A stretch of 64,000 nt of DNA, taken from NCBI GenBank assembly GCA_020161435.1, contig JAIUNV010000004.1:429850-493849 (forward strand), given 5' to 3'. Made by a program: the position numbers and the translations under genes. Every line of letters starts with the position of its first letter. Position 1 is the stretch's first letter. Of this stretch, positions 42,741 to 51,982 are shown piece by piece. The DNA is from Bacteroidota bacterium. Lineage in GTDB: Bacteria; Bacteroidota; Bacteroidia; Chitinophagales; Chitinophagaceae. The notes beneath the pieces are model-generated. The model saw nothing but the letters and a program-made list of their open reading frames with translations, made no database searches and had not been told where the DNA came from.

Positions 42741-43496
42741 ATGTTGTACTCGGTTTTTTCGCTGTATCCATTGTCGCAATGGCTGCTCATTTTGCTGGCA
42801 GCGTTCATCATTGGTTTGGGCAAGGCAGGCTTAAAAGGTGTCGACATGTTGTCGGTCACCATTATGGCGCTGGTCTTTGGCGGCAAATCGTCTACAGGCA
42901 TTGTGCTGCCGCTGCTGTGTGCAGCAGATATTGCGGCAGTCATCTATTACAACCGCCATGCACAATGGAAACATTTCTGGAAACTCATGCCCTGGATGGC
43001 CGTAGGTATTTTGCTCGGCGTATACCTCGGACAAGACATGCCAGAAAAAACATTCCGCATGCTCATGGCGGGCATTGTGCTCTGCACCATCATCATTGTG
43101 CTGTGGATGGAACTGCGTAAATCGGTGTCCGTTCCCAAGCACCCCATGTTTGCTGTGAGCACGGGTTTGGCAGCGGGCTTTACCACCATGATGGGCAACC
43201 TGGCCGGTGCTTTTGCCAACCTTTATTTTTTAGCCATGCGCCTGCCCAAGAATGATTTTATTGGCACTGCTGCGTGGCTCTTTCTTGTCATCAATCTGTT
43301 CAAGTTGCCCTTTCAGGTTTTCTTCTGGAAAAACATACATGCCGATACCTTGCTTACGGATATCGTGTTGCTGCCGGCCCTGGCGCTGGGCTTTGTAACG
43401 GGGCTGCGCATTGTGCGGCATTTGCAAGACAGCCACTACCGCAGGGTAGTGATTGTACTTACGTTGATTGGCGCTGTTGCCATGTTGTTGAAGTAG
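42741..43496 (+). CDS. TauE/SafE family transporter
   Basis: This 251-residue inner-membrane protein has seven to eight hydrophobic segments. The TauE/SafE halves are visible in AFIIGLGKAGLKGVDMLSVTIMALVFGGKSSTGIVLPLLCAADI and GLAAGFTTMMGNLAGAFANLYFLAMRLPKNDFIGTAAWLFL. Family members export sulfite, sulfoacetate or related organic anions. The ATG at 42741 is preferred over an upstream TTG at 42732. Confidence 0.9.
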   Translation: MLYSVFSLYPLSQWLLILLAAFIIGLGKAGLKGVDMLSVTIMALVFGGKSSTGIVLPLLCAADIAAVIYYNRHAQWKHFWKLMPWMAVGILLGVYLGQDMPEKTFRMLMAGIVLCTIIIVLWMELRKSVSVPKHPMFAVSTGLAAGFTTMMGNLAGAFANLYFLAMRLPKNDFIGTAAWLFLVINLFKLPFQVFFWKNIHADTLLTDIVLLPALALGFVTGLRIVRHLQDSHYRRVVIVLTLIGAVAMLLK

Positions 43497-43500
43497 GAAT

Positions 43501-44826
43501 TTATTTCAACAACACTTCCACCACATAATCATAGGTACCTGCCTGGTATTGCGGATACACAAACAGGCCTTCTTTTACCTTGCTCCATTTGAGTGGTTTG
43601 TTGCTGCCCATGGTTTGCACGGCCGCTACTTCGCCGATAAAGTTCGGCAGCAATACAAAGTCGTTAGCCGGGGCTTTCAAAAAATGCAGAAAGATGCGTT
43701 TGCCTTTTTGCGTAGCCACGCCCCAAGGTTGTGGTGGTAGTACATTGCCACGGGTGCCATAAATACTTTCGCCATACTTGGTCAGCCATTTGCCCGCCAC
43801 AGCCAGTGTATCTACAAATTCTTGTTGAATGGGACCCGTGGGCATGGGGCCTACATTCAGCAGCAGGTTGGCATTACGCCCTGCAGCACCCGCCAGCCAG
43901 TGTATCACTTGCTCTGGCGATTTAAACTTGCGGTCGGTAATGTTGTAGCCCCAGCTGTTGTTGAGGGTTTCGCAGGTTTCTACCGGCAGGGCATTGCTGG
44001 CTTGTTGGAAGCTCAGCCCCGATTTGTTTTCACCCGGCAGGTCACGTTCAAACATTTGAAAATCTTCGCCGGCAATGGGATCGAGGTGGTGGTTGTTACC
44101 AATCATACAAGCCGGTTGCAATTGGTGAATGAGGCTATAAATCTCCTCATACTTCCAGTCGATGCGGGAGGCCCGGTCGTGGCTACCTTCGGGGTTGGTT
44201 TGGTCCCAATGGCCATCAAACCAAATGCTCATGATGGGGCCGTAATTCGTCAGCAGTTCGGTGAGTTGGTTTTTCATAAACTGCAGGTAGCTGGCATAAT
44301 CGCCATTGCCGGTGCGGCCACTGTGCTGGCCGGTACGGCCGCTGCGCCATGGATAATCTTCCCGATACCAATCGAGAGTAGAGTAGTAGAGGCCCAGCTG
44401 CAGGCCATGCTTTTTGCAGGCTGCTGCCAGTTGTTGCAACGCATCTTTGCCATAAGGCGTGTTGGTGATTTTCCAATCGCTGTAGCGGGTATCCCAGTTG
44501 CTGAAACCATCGTGGTGGCGGGTAATGAACACGATGTATTTCATGCCCGCATTTTTGGCTGTCAGCACCCATTGCTCCGCATCAAAATCAATCGGGTTAA
44601 ACACCCGGATATAACGTTGATAATCTTCCTTGCGAATCTTGCGGTTGTTCATCACCCATTCGCCATCGCCCAGCACACTGCTCAAGCCCCAGTGTATAAA
44701 CATCCCGTATTTATGATCCTGAAAGTTCGTTCTGGCTTGCAGGTTGTCAGTACTTGGCTCGTAGTTGGCCTGGCCGTTGGCCAGCAGGCTGCCACACAAT
44801 AGCAGCAAGAGAAATGTATTTTTCAT
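43501..44826 (-). CDS. Alpha-L-fucosidase (GH29)
   Basis: This 441-residue protein has a signal peptide (KNTFLLLLLCGSLLANG) and a GH29 domain. Motifs: KYGMFIHWGLSSVLGDGEW, FITRHHDGFSNWDTRYSDW, LGLYYSTLDWYREDYPW and IWFDGHWDQT, where the Asp of WFDG is the usual nucleophile. It removes alpha-linked fucose from glycans in the periplasm or outside the cell. The ATG 44824-44826 opens the signal peptide. Confidence 0.93.
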   Translation of the reverse strand: MKNTFLLLLLCGSLLANGQANYEPSTDNLQARTNFQDHKYGMFIHWGLSSVLGDGEWVMNNRKIRKEDYQRYIRVFNPIDFDAEQWVLTAKNAGMKYIVFITRHHDGFSNWDTRYSDWKITNTPYGKDALQQLAAACKKHGLQLGLYYSTLDWYREDYPWRSGRTGQHSGRTGNGDYASYLQFMKNQLTELLTNYGPIMSIWFDGHWDQTNPEGSHDRASRIDWKYEEIYSLIHQLQPACMIGNNHHLDPIAGEDFQMFERDLPGENKSGLSFQQASNALPVETCETLNNSWGYNITDRKFKSPEQVIHWLAGAAGRNANLLLNVGPMPTGPIQQEFVDTLAVAGKWLTKYGESIYGTRGNVLPPQPWGVATQKGKRIFLHFLKAPANDFVLLPNFIGEVAAVQTMGSNKPLKWSKVKEGLFVYPQYQAGTYDYVVEVLLK

Positions 44827-45470
44827 ACGGTCAATATATCCGGAAATGTACGATGCCGGCAGGAGAGGATGCTGTGTTTTTTTGAACCACGAAGACGCCA
44901 AGGAGGCACAAGGAGCACTAAGTTTTTTACCACAGAGGCATTGGAGTTTCGCACTGAGCTCACAGAGTGCCAAATGTTTTTGTAATAAAATCCTCATTCT
45001 AAGAATTGTTGATAGATGACAGATGGTGGGAAAACAGGAAACAAAAAAAATCCGTGACAATCCGTTCCCCATCCGAAAACTCCGCGTCTCTTTCTGTCGC
45101 AGGCCTCCCGGCCTGTGACAGATGGTTACTCGATAAAAGATTGCAGCCTGGTCAATTGATGTCGCCCCTACAGGGCTTGGCGATTGTCGTTGCCCATTCC
45201 CCCGGGTTGAAACCCGGGGCTAGGTGATAAACGCCCTTTCAGGGCTAAATCATGATATCCGTAAAAATCGTTTTCAATCCGCCAAACTCCGCGTCCCAAT
45301 AATCAGTGTCCCAATAATGCGTGTCCTCCATCTCTCTTGCTGTCGCTGGCCTCCCGGCCTGTGACAGATGGTTACTCATTTACCCGTGTACATCCGTTAC
45401 CCAATCCGCTAAAATCCGTGTCCTATTCAACGGCATTTCATACATTGCCCACTTCACCAACGACGATGCT
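44827..45470. repeat. Spacer with palindromic intergenic repeats (cluster 2)
   Basis: GTCGCAGGCCTCCCGGCCTG (near 45097) and GTCGCTGGCCTCCCGGCCTG (near 45342), CCCCGGGTTGAAACCCGGGG (about 45201), and CGCCCTTTCAGGGCT (45231) recur from cluster 1. No gene is seen. It precedes hutH. Confidence 0.8.
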
Positions 45471-47009
45471 ATGCTTGCCCCATTTTATTACGGTACCGGC
45501 CATCTTACAGTAGATGTGGCCGTGGCCATTGCCAAAGGCCAATGCCACGCCAGCTTGCAGGAAGAAGCCCTGCAGCGCATTGCCCGCAGCACCCAATCGG
45601 TACAACAAATTGTCGACGAAGGCCAAACGGTGTACGGTATCAATACAGGCTTTGGAATCCTTGCCAATACACCCATTTCCGCCGCCGATACCCGCACCCT
45701 GCAGTACAAAATTTTACAAAGCCATAGTGTAGGCGTGGGCGACCCCATACCTGCCTTGGTGGCCAAGCTCATGCTCATTACCAAAGTGCATGCACTGGCG
45801 CAGGGCTATAGCGGTGTGCAGCTCAGCACTTTGCAGCGCATCATCTGGCATATCGACAATGATGTGATACCCGTGGTACCCGAAAAGGGCAGTGTAGGTG
45901 CCAGTGGCGATTTAGCTCCATTGGCGCATTTGTTTTTGCCACTCATTGGCTTGGGCGAATGTTATTACAAAGGACAACGGGTGGTAACGGCGCATGTATT
46001 GCAGCGGGAGCAACTGGAGCCCATTGCCTTAGGACCGAAAGAAGGGCTGGCACTCATCAATGGCACACAGTTTATTTTGGCCTTTGCCACACAGGCCGTG
46101 CAGCGTATGCACAATTGTTTGGATGCCGCCGACATCGTTGGCGCCATGAGCCTCGAAGCTCTCACAGGTACCAAAGCACCCTTCGACGAACGCCTGCATC
46201 AGCTGCGGCCCTTTGAGGGCAATCTGCTGGTGGCCAAACGCCTTCGCACTTTATTACACGGCTCTCACATTATGGACAGCCATGTAGACTGTGGACGGGT
46301 GCAGGATCCTTACAGTTTGCGCTGCATGCCACAGGTGCATGGTGCCAGCCGCAATGCGTGGCTGCACCTGAAAGCCCTCACCGAAACAGAGCTGAATGCC
46401 GTGACCGATAACCCCATCATCTTTAATGCACACGATACCATCAGTGGTGGCAATTTTCACGGGCAGCCATTGGCGTTGCCGTTGGATTATGCCTGCCTGG
46501 CGGCTGCCGAAATTGGCAACATCAGCGACCGGCGTTGCTACCTCTTGCTCGAAGGCAAGTGGGGCCTGCCCATGCTGCTGATGCAGGATGTGGGCCTCAA
46601 CAGTGGTTTCATGATTCCGCAATACACCACGGCGGCGTTGGTGACTGAAAATAAAACGCTCTGCTTCCCCGCCAGCGCCGATAGCATTCCCACTTCGCTG
46701 GGGCAGGAAGACCATGTGAGCATGGGCAGCATCAGCGGCCGCAAGCTGAGCAAGGTGCTCGATAACCTCGAATACATCCTCGCTATCGAACTGCTGAGTG
46801 CCTGCCAGGCCATTGAGTTCAGGCGGCCACTCAAGAGCAGTGTGCTGTTGGAATTTGCCCACGATTATGTGCGGCAATTTGTAGGCTTCGCCAACGAAGA
46901 CCGGATTTTTGCCAATGATATCAATGCCGTAGCCGGCCTCATCAAAGACTTTTCTTTTGTGCAACAACTGAATGCCTTTGCAAAGGCGCAGGAGATTGAG
47001 TTTGCGTAA
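45471..47009 (+). CDS. hutH: Histidine ammonia-lyase
   Basis: This 512-residue enzyme deaminates histidine to urocanate. The MIO cofactor segment GSVGASGDLAPLAHLFLPLIG is intact (Ala-Ser-Gly), and YGINTGFG and NPIIF support the family. The start ATG 45471 is preferred; upstream in-frame text belongs to the repeat spacer. No other hut genes flank it. It lies just left of cassette array 2, whose terminal site begins 144 bp after the hutH stop. Confidence 0.94.
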   Translation: MLAPFYYGTGHLTVDVAVAIAKGQCHASLQEEALQRIARSTQSVQQIVDEGQTVYGINTGFGILANTPISAADTRTLQYKILQSHSVGVGDPIPALVAKLMLITKVHALAQGYSGVQLSTLQRIIWHIDNDVIPVVPEKGSVGASGDLAPLAHLFLPLIGLGECYYKGQRVVTAHVLQREQLEPIALGPKEGLALINGTQFILAFATQAVQRMHNCLDAADIVGAMSLEALTGTKAPFDERLHQLRPFEGNLLVAKRLRTLLHGSHIMDSHVDCGRVQDPYSLRCMPQVHGASRNAWLHLKALTETELNAVTDNPIIFNAHDTISGGNFHGQPLALPLDYACLAAAEIGNISDRRCYLLLEGKWGLPMLLMQDVGLNSGFMIPQYTTAALVTENKTLCFPASADSIPTSLGQEDHVSMGSISGRKLSKVLDNLEYILAIELLSACQAIEFRRPLKSSVLLEFAHDYVRQFVGFANEDRIFANDINAVAGLIKDFSFVQQLNAFAKAQEIEFA

Positions 47010-47152
47010 ATGCTTTATGCCTTTGTTGGTGAGCGATTAAGAATTACGGAATGATGGAAGCTTGAAAAATGAAGGAAGCAACCAAGGCTTTGCCAGCTCC
47101 CTACCCGGCCTTTGGGCCGGAGCTGTGGCTACACACTTTGTATTTGAAAGGG

Positions 47153-47348
47153 TGCCAACGTTGACGGCTTGCTGCTGTGCTGGTATTTTATAATTGTCAG
47201 CTGGCAACTGAAGCCGATTGAAAAACCAAAGTACAAAATATATTTTGTTGCTCAATAGCGTAATGTCGGCTGGAACTGTGGATGATAAGCGAACAAAAAG
47301 TTGATGTTGCGTTACGTCAGCCAGCATAGCAGCAAACCGATGTTGCCA
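47153..47348 (-). other. attC-like site M (terminal site of array 2)
   Basis: Left core TGCCAAC (47153-47159), right core GTTGCCA (47342-47348), 196 bp, long class. Arms GGCTTGCTGCTGTGCTGG and CCAGCATAGCAGCAAACC are identical to site E in array 1. Sequence between hutH and this site (47010-47152) shows no gene. Confidence 0.85.
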
Positions 47349-47356
47349 GCATGTAG

Positions 47357-47923
47357 CTATTCGTCATCAGCTCTTTGTCTGGCTTTCATGATTGCGTCTG
47401 CAGTCTCTTGCCAAGTGTGTCTTGTCCACGAATTTGTTGTCCTGTCAAAGACAAAACGACAAGTTGGAATATAGCCAAGTGTCCCACCACAACTGGCAGC
47501 AAAGTTTGAGTTAACAGGAATTGCTTTCCCGTTCTTATACTTAACTTTTGTCACCCGAACTGCCCATCCTCCAATGTCAATATTAATTGTGTCCTGCAGC
47601 TGCGTCACGAATAGCTTCTCCAATGAACCTGTTCTATTTTTCGTCTTTACAAATTCTTCTAATGCTTCTCGCTGTGTCACATAGAGAACTGTGAAATCTT
47701 TGAATTTCGTTTGCAAGTTCGGTGTCAACTCGCTCTTAAGAATGAAAGCATTACTTGGCTTATATGATAATGCTTCAACGCTGTCCAATGGTTTAGCAAA
47801 GTCAGTGTAGTAATATTCAATGGTCACGTTACATAAGCTGTCAACAAGTGTCTGAGGAAACTTCTGTCCGAAAGAAGTGTCACTGAGGAAAAGTGTCAAA
47901 ATGATGGTGGCTACGAATTTCAT
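47357..47923 (-). CDS. Unknown secreted protein
   Basis: I do not recognise this 188-residue protein. It has a signal peptide (KFVATIILTLFLSDTSFGQ). A middle region with IDIGGWAVRVTKVKYKNGKAIPVNSNFAASCGGTLGYIPTCRFVF is beta-rich and has two cysteines that might bond in the periplasm. Its ATG (47921-47923) is about 16 bp from the boundary at site N with an A-rich leader. It is the only gene of its cassette. Confidence 0.7.
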   Translation of the reverse strand: MKFVATIILTLFLSDTSFGQKFPQTLVDSLCNVTIEYYYTDFAKPLDSVEALSYKPSNAFILKSELTPNLQTKFKDFTVLYVTQREALEEFVKTKNRTGSLEKLFVTQLQDTINIDIGGWAVRVTKVKYKNGKAIPVNSNFAASCGGTLGYIPTCRFVFDRTTNSWTRHTWQETADAIMKARQRADDE

Positions 47924-47933
47924 TTGCTATTGC

Positions 47934-48065
47934 TGGCAACGTTTTGCAGCTTGGCGAAGTGGCGGATTTTGAAGCACTTACTTTCATTTTAGCTCTAATG
48001 TTCATTTGAAAACCAAATATTCAATTTAGCACTAAACCCGCCATTTTGCCAAACTGCTGTTGTGC
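47934..48065 (-). other. attC-like site N
   Basis: Left core TGGCAAC (47934-47940), right core GTTGTGC (48059-48065), 132 bp, short class. Arms GCAGCTTGGCGAAGTGGCGG and CCGCCATTTTGCCAAACTGC pair. Confidence 0.88.
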
Positions 48066-48073
48066 GTTCGTTT

Positions 48074-48664
48074 TTATTTCATTTCTAAATCCGTCCGTTC
48101 ATATTCATTTGTCCCTCTCTGTGAACGTTTCAATTTCCAATGTCTCATTGCGTCTTTGCTTGATAGTTCAGGATTGTCTGCCAAAAATGCTCGCATATAT
48201 CGATTATATTCGAATTGGGGGTCAATTTCGCTGACATAATTTTTGTCCTTTTTTAACTCATTAATTCTGTTCCATTCAATGATGGCGTCACCAAGTGTCT
48301 TACCAACATTTTCCTTTATCCATTTCATAAATATGACATTAAAGGCAAAGTGAGAACCAATTTCCTGTATAAAAAAACTTCTAACATTCTCTCCGTTTTT
48401 ATAGCTGTCAGTAATTTCAGTTTTAAGAGTTAATTTCTCTTTGCTCCAATCAAATTTCGATTTGCCTTTTGACTTTGCCGCTTCAATTTTATCAGTTTTA
48501 CCTGTCAGAATATAATGTCTAATTCTGTCTGATATTTCGATTTTTCCACCCGATGTTGAAATACCAACTCGTTTACAAAAGTCTGCAAGTTCCTCTTTCA
48601 ACCAATAAAAATCATTGAAGTCGGCAAGTGTAATATTTCTATCTAAATTCGGTCTCTTCTCCAT
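48074..48664 (-). CDS. SAP-like domain / DUF6434 protein
   Basis: This 196-residue protein begins with a SAP-like helix-extended loop-helix (FYWLKEELADFCKRVGISTSGGKIEISDRIRHYI, about 15-50), a putative nucleic-acid-binding unit. It continues with a DUF6434-like part (FDWSKEKLTLKTEITDSYKNGENVRSFFIQEIGSHFAFNVIFMKWIKEN). The function is unknown. The ATG 48662-48664 is preferred; a longer frame crosses site O. It is the only gene of its cassette. Confidence 0.78.
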   Translation of the reverse strand: MEKRPNLDRNITLADFNDFYWLKEELADFCKRVGISTSGGKIEISDRIRHYILTGKTDKIEAAKSKGKSKFDWSKEKLTLKTEITDSYKNGENVRSFFIQEIGSHFAFNVIFMKWIKENVGKTLGDAIIEWNRINELKKDKNYVSEIDPQFEYNRYMRAFLADNPELSSKDAMRHWKLKRSQRGTNEYERTDLEMK

Positions 48665-48688
48665 ATTTACGGTGTCTTTTAAAATGAC

Positions 48689-48823
48689 GCACAACGTTTT
48701 TGCGCTTGGCGTTCGTGCGGGATTTCAGGGCACAAAACTGTCAGCCCAGCACTAAAGCCCAATTGAAAAACTGAACTTGAATTTAAGCACTCCGCCCCGC
48801 ATGACGCCAAACGCATGTTAGCG
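48689..48823 (-). other. attC-like site O
   Basis: Left core GCACAAC (48689-48695), right core GTTAGCG (48817-48823), 135 bp, short class. Arms TGCGCTTGGCGTTCGTGCGG and CCGCATGACGCCAAACGCA pair. Confidence 0.87.
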
Positions 48824-48850
48824 GGTCGGCCTTCTGTCAGTCCGTATGTT

Positions 48851-49771
48851 TTATTCTTCTCCAAAATAGTCGCTGTCAATTTTTTTAAGTTCATAAGTCT
48901 GCTGTGTCGTGCAACCAAGGTTATAATCAATCATTAGTTGAGCCAACTGTTCACCGTCTATGAGCACAATTTTCGTTTCATTTCTCGGTGTATATTCCAA
49001 TGCTTCTTTAGTGAAATTTGAAGTCGTAATGAAAATTCCTTTTTTGGCTCCTTGTCCGGCAAGTGCACCAACGAATTTTTGAAGTTCCGGTCGTCCAACT
49101 ACGTTTCCTGGTTTCCACCGCTTAGCTTGAATGTAGATTATGTCAAGTCCGAGTTTGTCTTCTTTTATTGTTCCATCAATTCCTTCGTCACCGCTTTTTC
49201 CCATTGCTTTTCCTGCGTCTTTGATTGAGCCACCGTAACCCATTTTCACTAATAGTTCAACTACAAGTCGTTCAAAGAAAGCAGGAGAGAGGTCAACAAC
49301 TTTGTTAAGTAGTTCGGCTGCTAATGATTTTCTTATTCGTTGATATGCTTTATCTAAACTCTCTTCGGGTGTCTGTTCGTTGTTCTCGATTATTGTCGTT
49401 TCATCTTCTTCGCTTTCGTTGTTATTTCTCGATGCGTTTTGAAACTCTAAAAATGCAGGGAACTGTCTTAAATACTTTGCATCAATTCGGTCAGGATTTT
49501 TCGCTAAGGTCTGTCTGCCAAGTTCGGTAATTACAAAAGTTGCTCGTTTTGGTGAATCAAGCAGTCCTGCTTTTTTTAGATAAGTCTTTGCCCAACCGAC
49601 TCTGTTGTCAAAAATGGCTTGATTTCCACTTGCCAAAAGTTCTTTTCTTTCTTCGTCTGTTACTTGAAATTCAATCGCCAAACTTTCAATCAAGTCTCTG
49701 TATTTGTGCTCTTGTCCGTCCGCTACGAGTTTGAGTAGTGGAAGCATTAAGGATTGATAGTCTGGAATCAT
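48851..49771 (-). CDS. mrr: Mrr-type restriction endonuclease
   Basis: This 306-residue protein has an N-terminal winged-helix domain (Mrr_N: PLLKLVADGQEHKYRDLIESLA, LTDEERKELLASGN-like text, TYLKKAGLLDSPKR) and a C-terminal Mrr catalytic domain: FERLVVELLVKMGYGGS, GKSGDEGIDGTIKEDKLGLDIIYIQAKRW, with Asp, Glu and Q-x-K. It cuts modified or foreign DNA (type IV restriction). It is intact and is the only gene of its cassette. It starts 62 bp inside the boundary. Confidence 0.92.
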   Translation of the reverse strand: MIPDYQSLMLPLLKLVADGQEHKYRDLIESLAIEFQVTDEERKELLASGNQAIFDNRVGWAKTYLKKAGLLDSPKRATFVITELGRQTLAKNPDRIDAKYLRQFPAFLEFQNASRNNNESEEDETTIIENNEQTPEESLDKAYQRIRKSLAAELLNKVVDLSPAFFERLVVELLVKMGYGGSIKDAGKAMGKSGDEGIDGTIKEDKLGLDIIYIQAKRWKPGNVVGRPELQKFVGALAGQGAKKGIFITTSNFTKEALEYTPRNETKIVLIDGEQLAQLMIDYNLGCTTQQTYELKKIDSDYFGEE

Positions 49772-49827
49772 ATTTTCTCTTTAATTGTCAGTTCGTTTTA
49801 TATTTAGTTGTCGTCTTTTAGGCTGCC

Positions 49828-50023
49828 CGCTAACGAACAGGGCTTTGTGCAGGTTGGGAATTAGCATTCCGTCTGCCCATAACCGCTGCTGATTAAAAAT
49901 TTAATGTTGAAGTTAAGTACAAAAGTTCAGCAATGAACGTCACGCCCGAACAAAAGCCAAATAGAATTACAAATGCTCATTTTTATTCCGTCAGCCCAAC
50001 TTGCACAAAACCCCTTGTTGTGT
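49828..50023 (-). other. attC-like site P
   Basis: Left core CGCTAAC (49828-49834), right core GTTGTGT (50017-50023), 196 bp, long class. Arms GGGCTTTGTGCAGGTTGGG and CCCAACTTGCACAAAACCCC pair. The interior shares CCGCTGCTGATTAAAA with site G. Confidence 0.86.
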
Positions 50024-50611
50024 GCCGTACGTCTTCGCTTCAGGAATCGGTTGTTCAAATTTTAAAAGAACTTTTTATTCTAAAAACTGTCGTTGCTCAA
50101 TGCCGCAAAGTTTCTTTGAGTAGTCATTCGCTTATGTGTCCACCGAAAACTGCAACGAAAAATAAAAACTACTCAAATTATTTTTCCAAATTAAATACTG
50201 CTGTCAATTTCAACGTCTTTGTGTCGCCCAAATGCTGCAACAAAAATTGAATACAGTTTAGATTTTTTTCATCTGCGTTTAGAAACTGTGTCAATAAAAA
50301 ATAATTTGTGTCCACCCAAAAACTACTACTGAAAAAAGCAAAAATTTCTTGTCGTTATGTGTCGTGCTGCTCAAAAGTCTTGGTCAAGGTTGCAGTGATT
50401 GTCAAACTGCGTACTGTGTCCACTTGCCTATGACTTGAGCAAAAGTCCAGCCGTTACAAATGCCAAATTGAAAAACTAAAGAACAAATTATGTACAAAAG
50501 TTGAACAATGAAGGTCAAGCCGATGTGGGCTTTAGGTCAAGTCAAATCTAAATGATAAAGAACATTTTTACTGTCGCCCCCAACGCTGGCAAAACTGTTT
50601 GGCAGTATGGC
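50024..50611. other. Geneless cassette with orphan hairpin
   Basis: The cassette between site P and attI-like copy 2 has matched ends (GTTGTGTGCC at the left, GGCACACAAC at the right) but no convincing coding frame on the minus strand. A frame on the plus strand crosses site P and has no recognisable product. At 50431-50544 an inverted pair, TGACTTGA with TCAAGTCA and further pairing AAAAG/CTTTA, encloses TGTACAAAAGTTGAACAATG, as in att sites, but lacks the YAAC and GTTR cores. It reads as a decayed att site or a cassette coding for a small RNA. Confidence 0.6.
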
Positions 50612-50615
50612 ACAC

Positions 50616-50744
50616 AACACGTAAATATATGATACTGTTTTCAAAAACACCTAATGAAACATTATTGATGGTCAATGTTATAGCGTTATACATTTAGTAT
50701 TGTTATTAGTACAATACACCCGGTTATACATGTTGTATTGTTGG
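50616..50744 (-). other. attI-like primary site, copy 2
   Basis: Same 129-bp sequence as 18964-19092, without gaps, with about 11 substitutions counted by eye. The two 20-bp direct repeats and the YAACACG junction are kept, and the 21 bp nearest the junction are identical. The right end lies 54 bp from the cyclophilin gene, and no recombinase is adjacent. Confidence 0.75.
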
Positions 50745-50797
50745 CCATAGGTGCAATTTTCTAACCGTTTATAGTTGCTAATCAACATGAGCATCTC

Positions 50798-51394
50798 TCA
50801 CTTCCTCCTCACCGTTATAATATCCACTTGCGGGGTGAAGTATTGGTTTTCTTCGGGGCGGCGGTAAATTTTTTGTACCACCTCCATGCCTTTGGTTACC
50901 TGTCCAAATACGGCATAGCCCTGGCCATCGCCGTTGTTGTCGCCACCAAAGTCGAAGCCCGGTTGGTTGCCGATGCAAATAAAGAATTCGGTGTTGGCGG
51001 TGCCGGTATCTTGCCGGGCCAGGGATAGGGCCCCGTTGATATGCCTCAGCCCTGTTTGCTGTGTGTTTTCATGCGGTATGCCTTTCAGGTATTCCCGTTT
51101 GTTGCCCGTGCCCCACAGGCCGCCCTGAATTAGTTCGGCGGGGGCGCTGCCCATGGGTTGGTTGTCTTGGCTGAGTATGCGGTAAAAACTGCTGCGTTGG
51201 TAAAACCCGGAATCGACAAACCGTAGAAATGCCGCTACGCTTTGCGGCGCTTTGTCGGGGTACAGTTCGGCTTCAATATCGCCGTATTGTGTTTCAATCA
51301 CAATGCGGGGATGGCCGTCTTTTTCATCTCCGGCGGAGGGGCCGCATTGGGCCCACAGCACACTCATACAAACCAAAACAATCCATTGTTTCAT
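50798..51394 (-). CDS. Peptidyl-prolyl cis-trans isomerase (cyclophilin), lipoprotein
   Basis: This 198-residue protein has a probable lipoprotein signal (KQWIVLVCMSVLWAQCG) and a cyclophilin domain: IETQYGDIEAELYPDKAPQSVAAFLRFVDSGFYQRSSFYRIL, GGLWGTGNKREYLKGIPHE, GALSLARQDTGTANTEFFICIGNQP and GYAVFGQVTKGMEVV. It helps fold proteins in the periplasm. The ATG 51392-51394 is preferred; a longer frame to 51457 exists. Confidence 0.9.
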   Translation of the reverse strand: MKQWIVLVCMSVLWAQCGPSAGDEKDGHPRIVIETQYGDIEAELYPDKAPQSVAAFLRFVDSGFYQRSSFYRILSQDNQPMGSAPAELIQGGLWGTGNKREYLKGIPHENTQQTGLRHINGALSLARQDTGTANTEFFICIGNQPGFDFGGDNNGDGQGYAVFGQVTKGMEVVQKIYRRPEENQYFTPQVDIITVRRK

Positions 51395-51982
51395 ACCCGC
51401 AATGTACAGCAGGATGTATTCCATTAAAAGAGGGTTAATGGAGGGAATTTTATTCAATAACCCGTATTGCTTCTGTTAACGCCAAGAACAGCTGTTTTTT
51501 TGAATGCTTCACTACACTAAGCGGTTCTGTTAGCGGCATGTCACTTTCTTTCTCTTGGAAAAAAGAAAGGCAAGCGTAATGGGAGGTTGCGAACAAAGCC
51601 CTCGCCACTGCAGTTCAAGATTGTTGCAGTCTTCTAAACCGTTCAAACGGTTTTGTGTATTGCTCATATGCTATAGCCCACGGTTAAAACCGTGGGCTAT
51701 AGATGGCATGTTAGGCTTACAAATGGATTCATCCATTTTCCTTCATTGCATACACTAAAAAGTGTTGGGGCCGGAAGTAATGTTGATTCACTTGATAAGG
51801 GATGGGGAAAAGTTGGGATGTTCCTTGCCTTTTCATGGAAATTGCGACCTAAATGCGTATGCCCATTGATTGTTTAGTAGTATGGCGCATGTGTTAATAA
51901 AAAACATTATCAATAGCTCCGGCATTGGCTGCAAAAGCCAATCAACTATCTTGCCCCTTCCCGAATTTAAAATTGCCCATAC
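51395..51982. other. Spacer with palindrome and possible promoter
   Basis: CTATAGCCCACGGTT pairs with AACCGTGGGCTATAG at 51671-51702, a long near-perfect palindrome related in style to the repeats at 41.2 kb and 45.1 kb. A possible promoter for the hexosaminidase gene is TTG (51925-51927) with TATCTTGC (51947-51954), 19 bp apart, one base off the -7 consensus. No gene is seen. Confidence 0.6.

Larger units (their letters stand above)
47153..50744 (-). mobile_element. Integron-like gene cassette array 2 (no recombinase)
   Basis: Four att sites (M-P) delimit four cassettes, with genes on the minus strand. The attI-like copy 2 closes the array on the right. Cores, arms and end rules are the same as in array 1. 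There is no recombinase within this array; the next gene to the right is a cyclophilin. It resembles clusters of attC sites lacking an integrase in other taxa, but keeps an attI-like site. A recombinase in trans, such as that at 19095-20315, is inferred. Confidence 0.85.

Noticed and set aside
49933..50250. 105-residue plus-strand frame
   Set aside because: It lies on the opposite strand to all cassette genes, crosses site P and has no family features.
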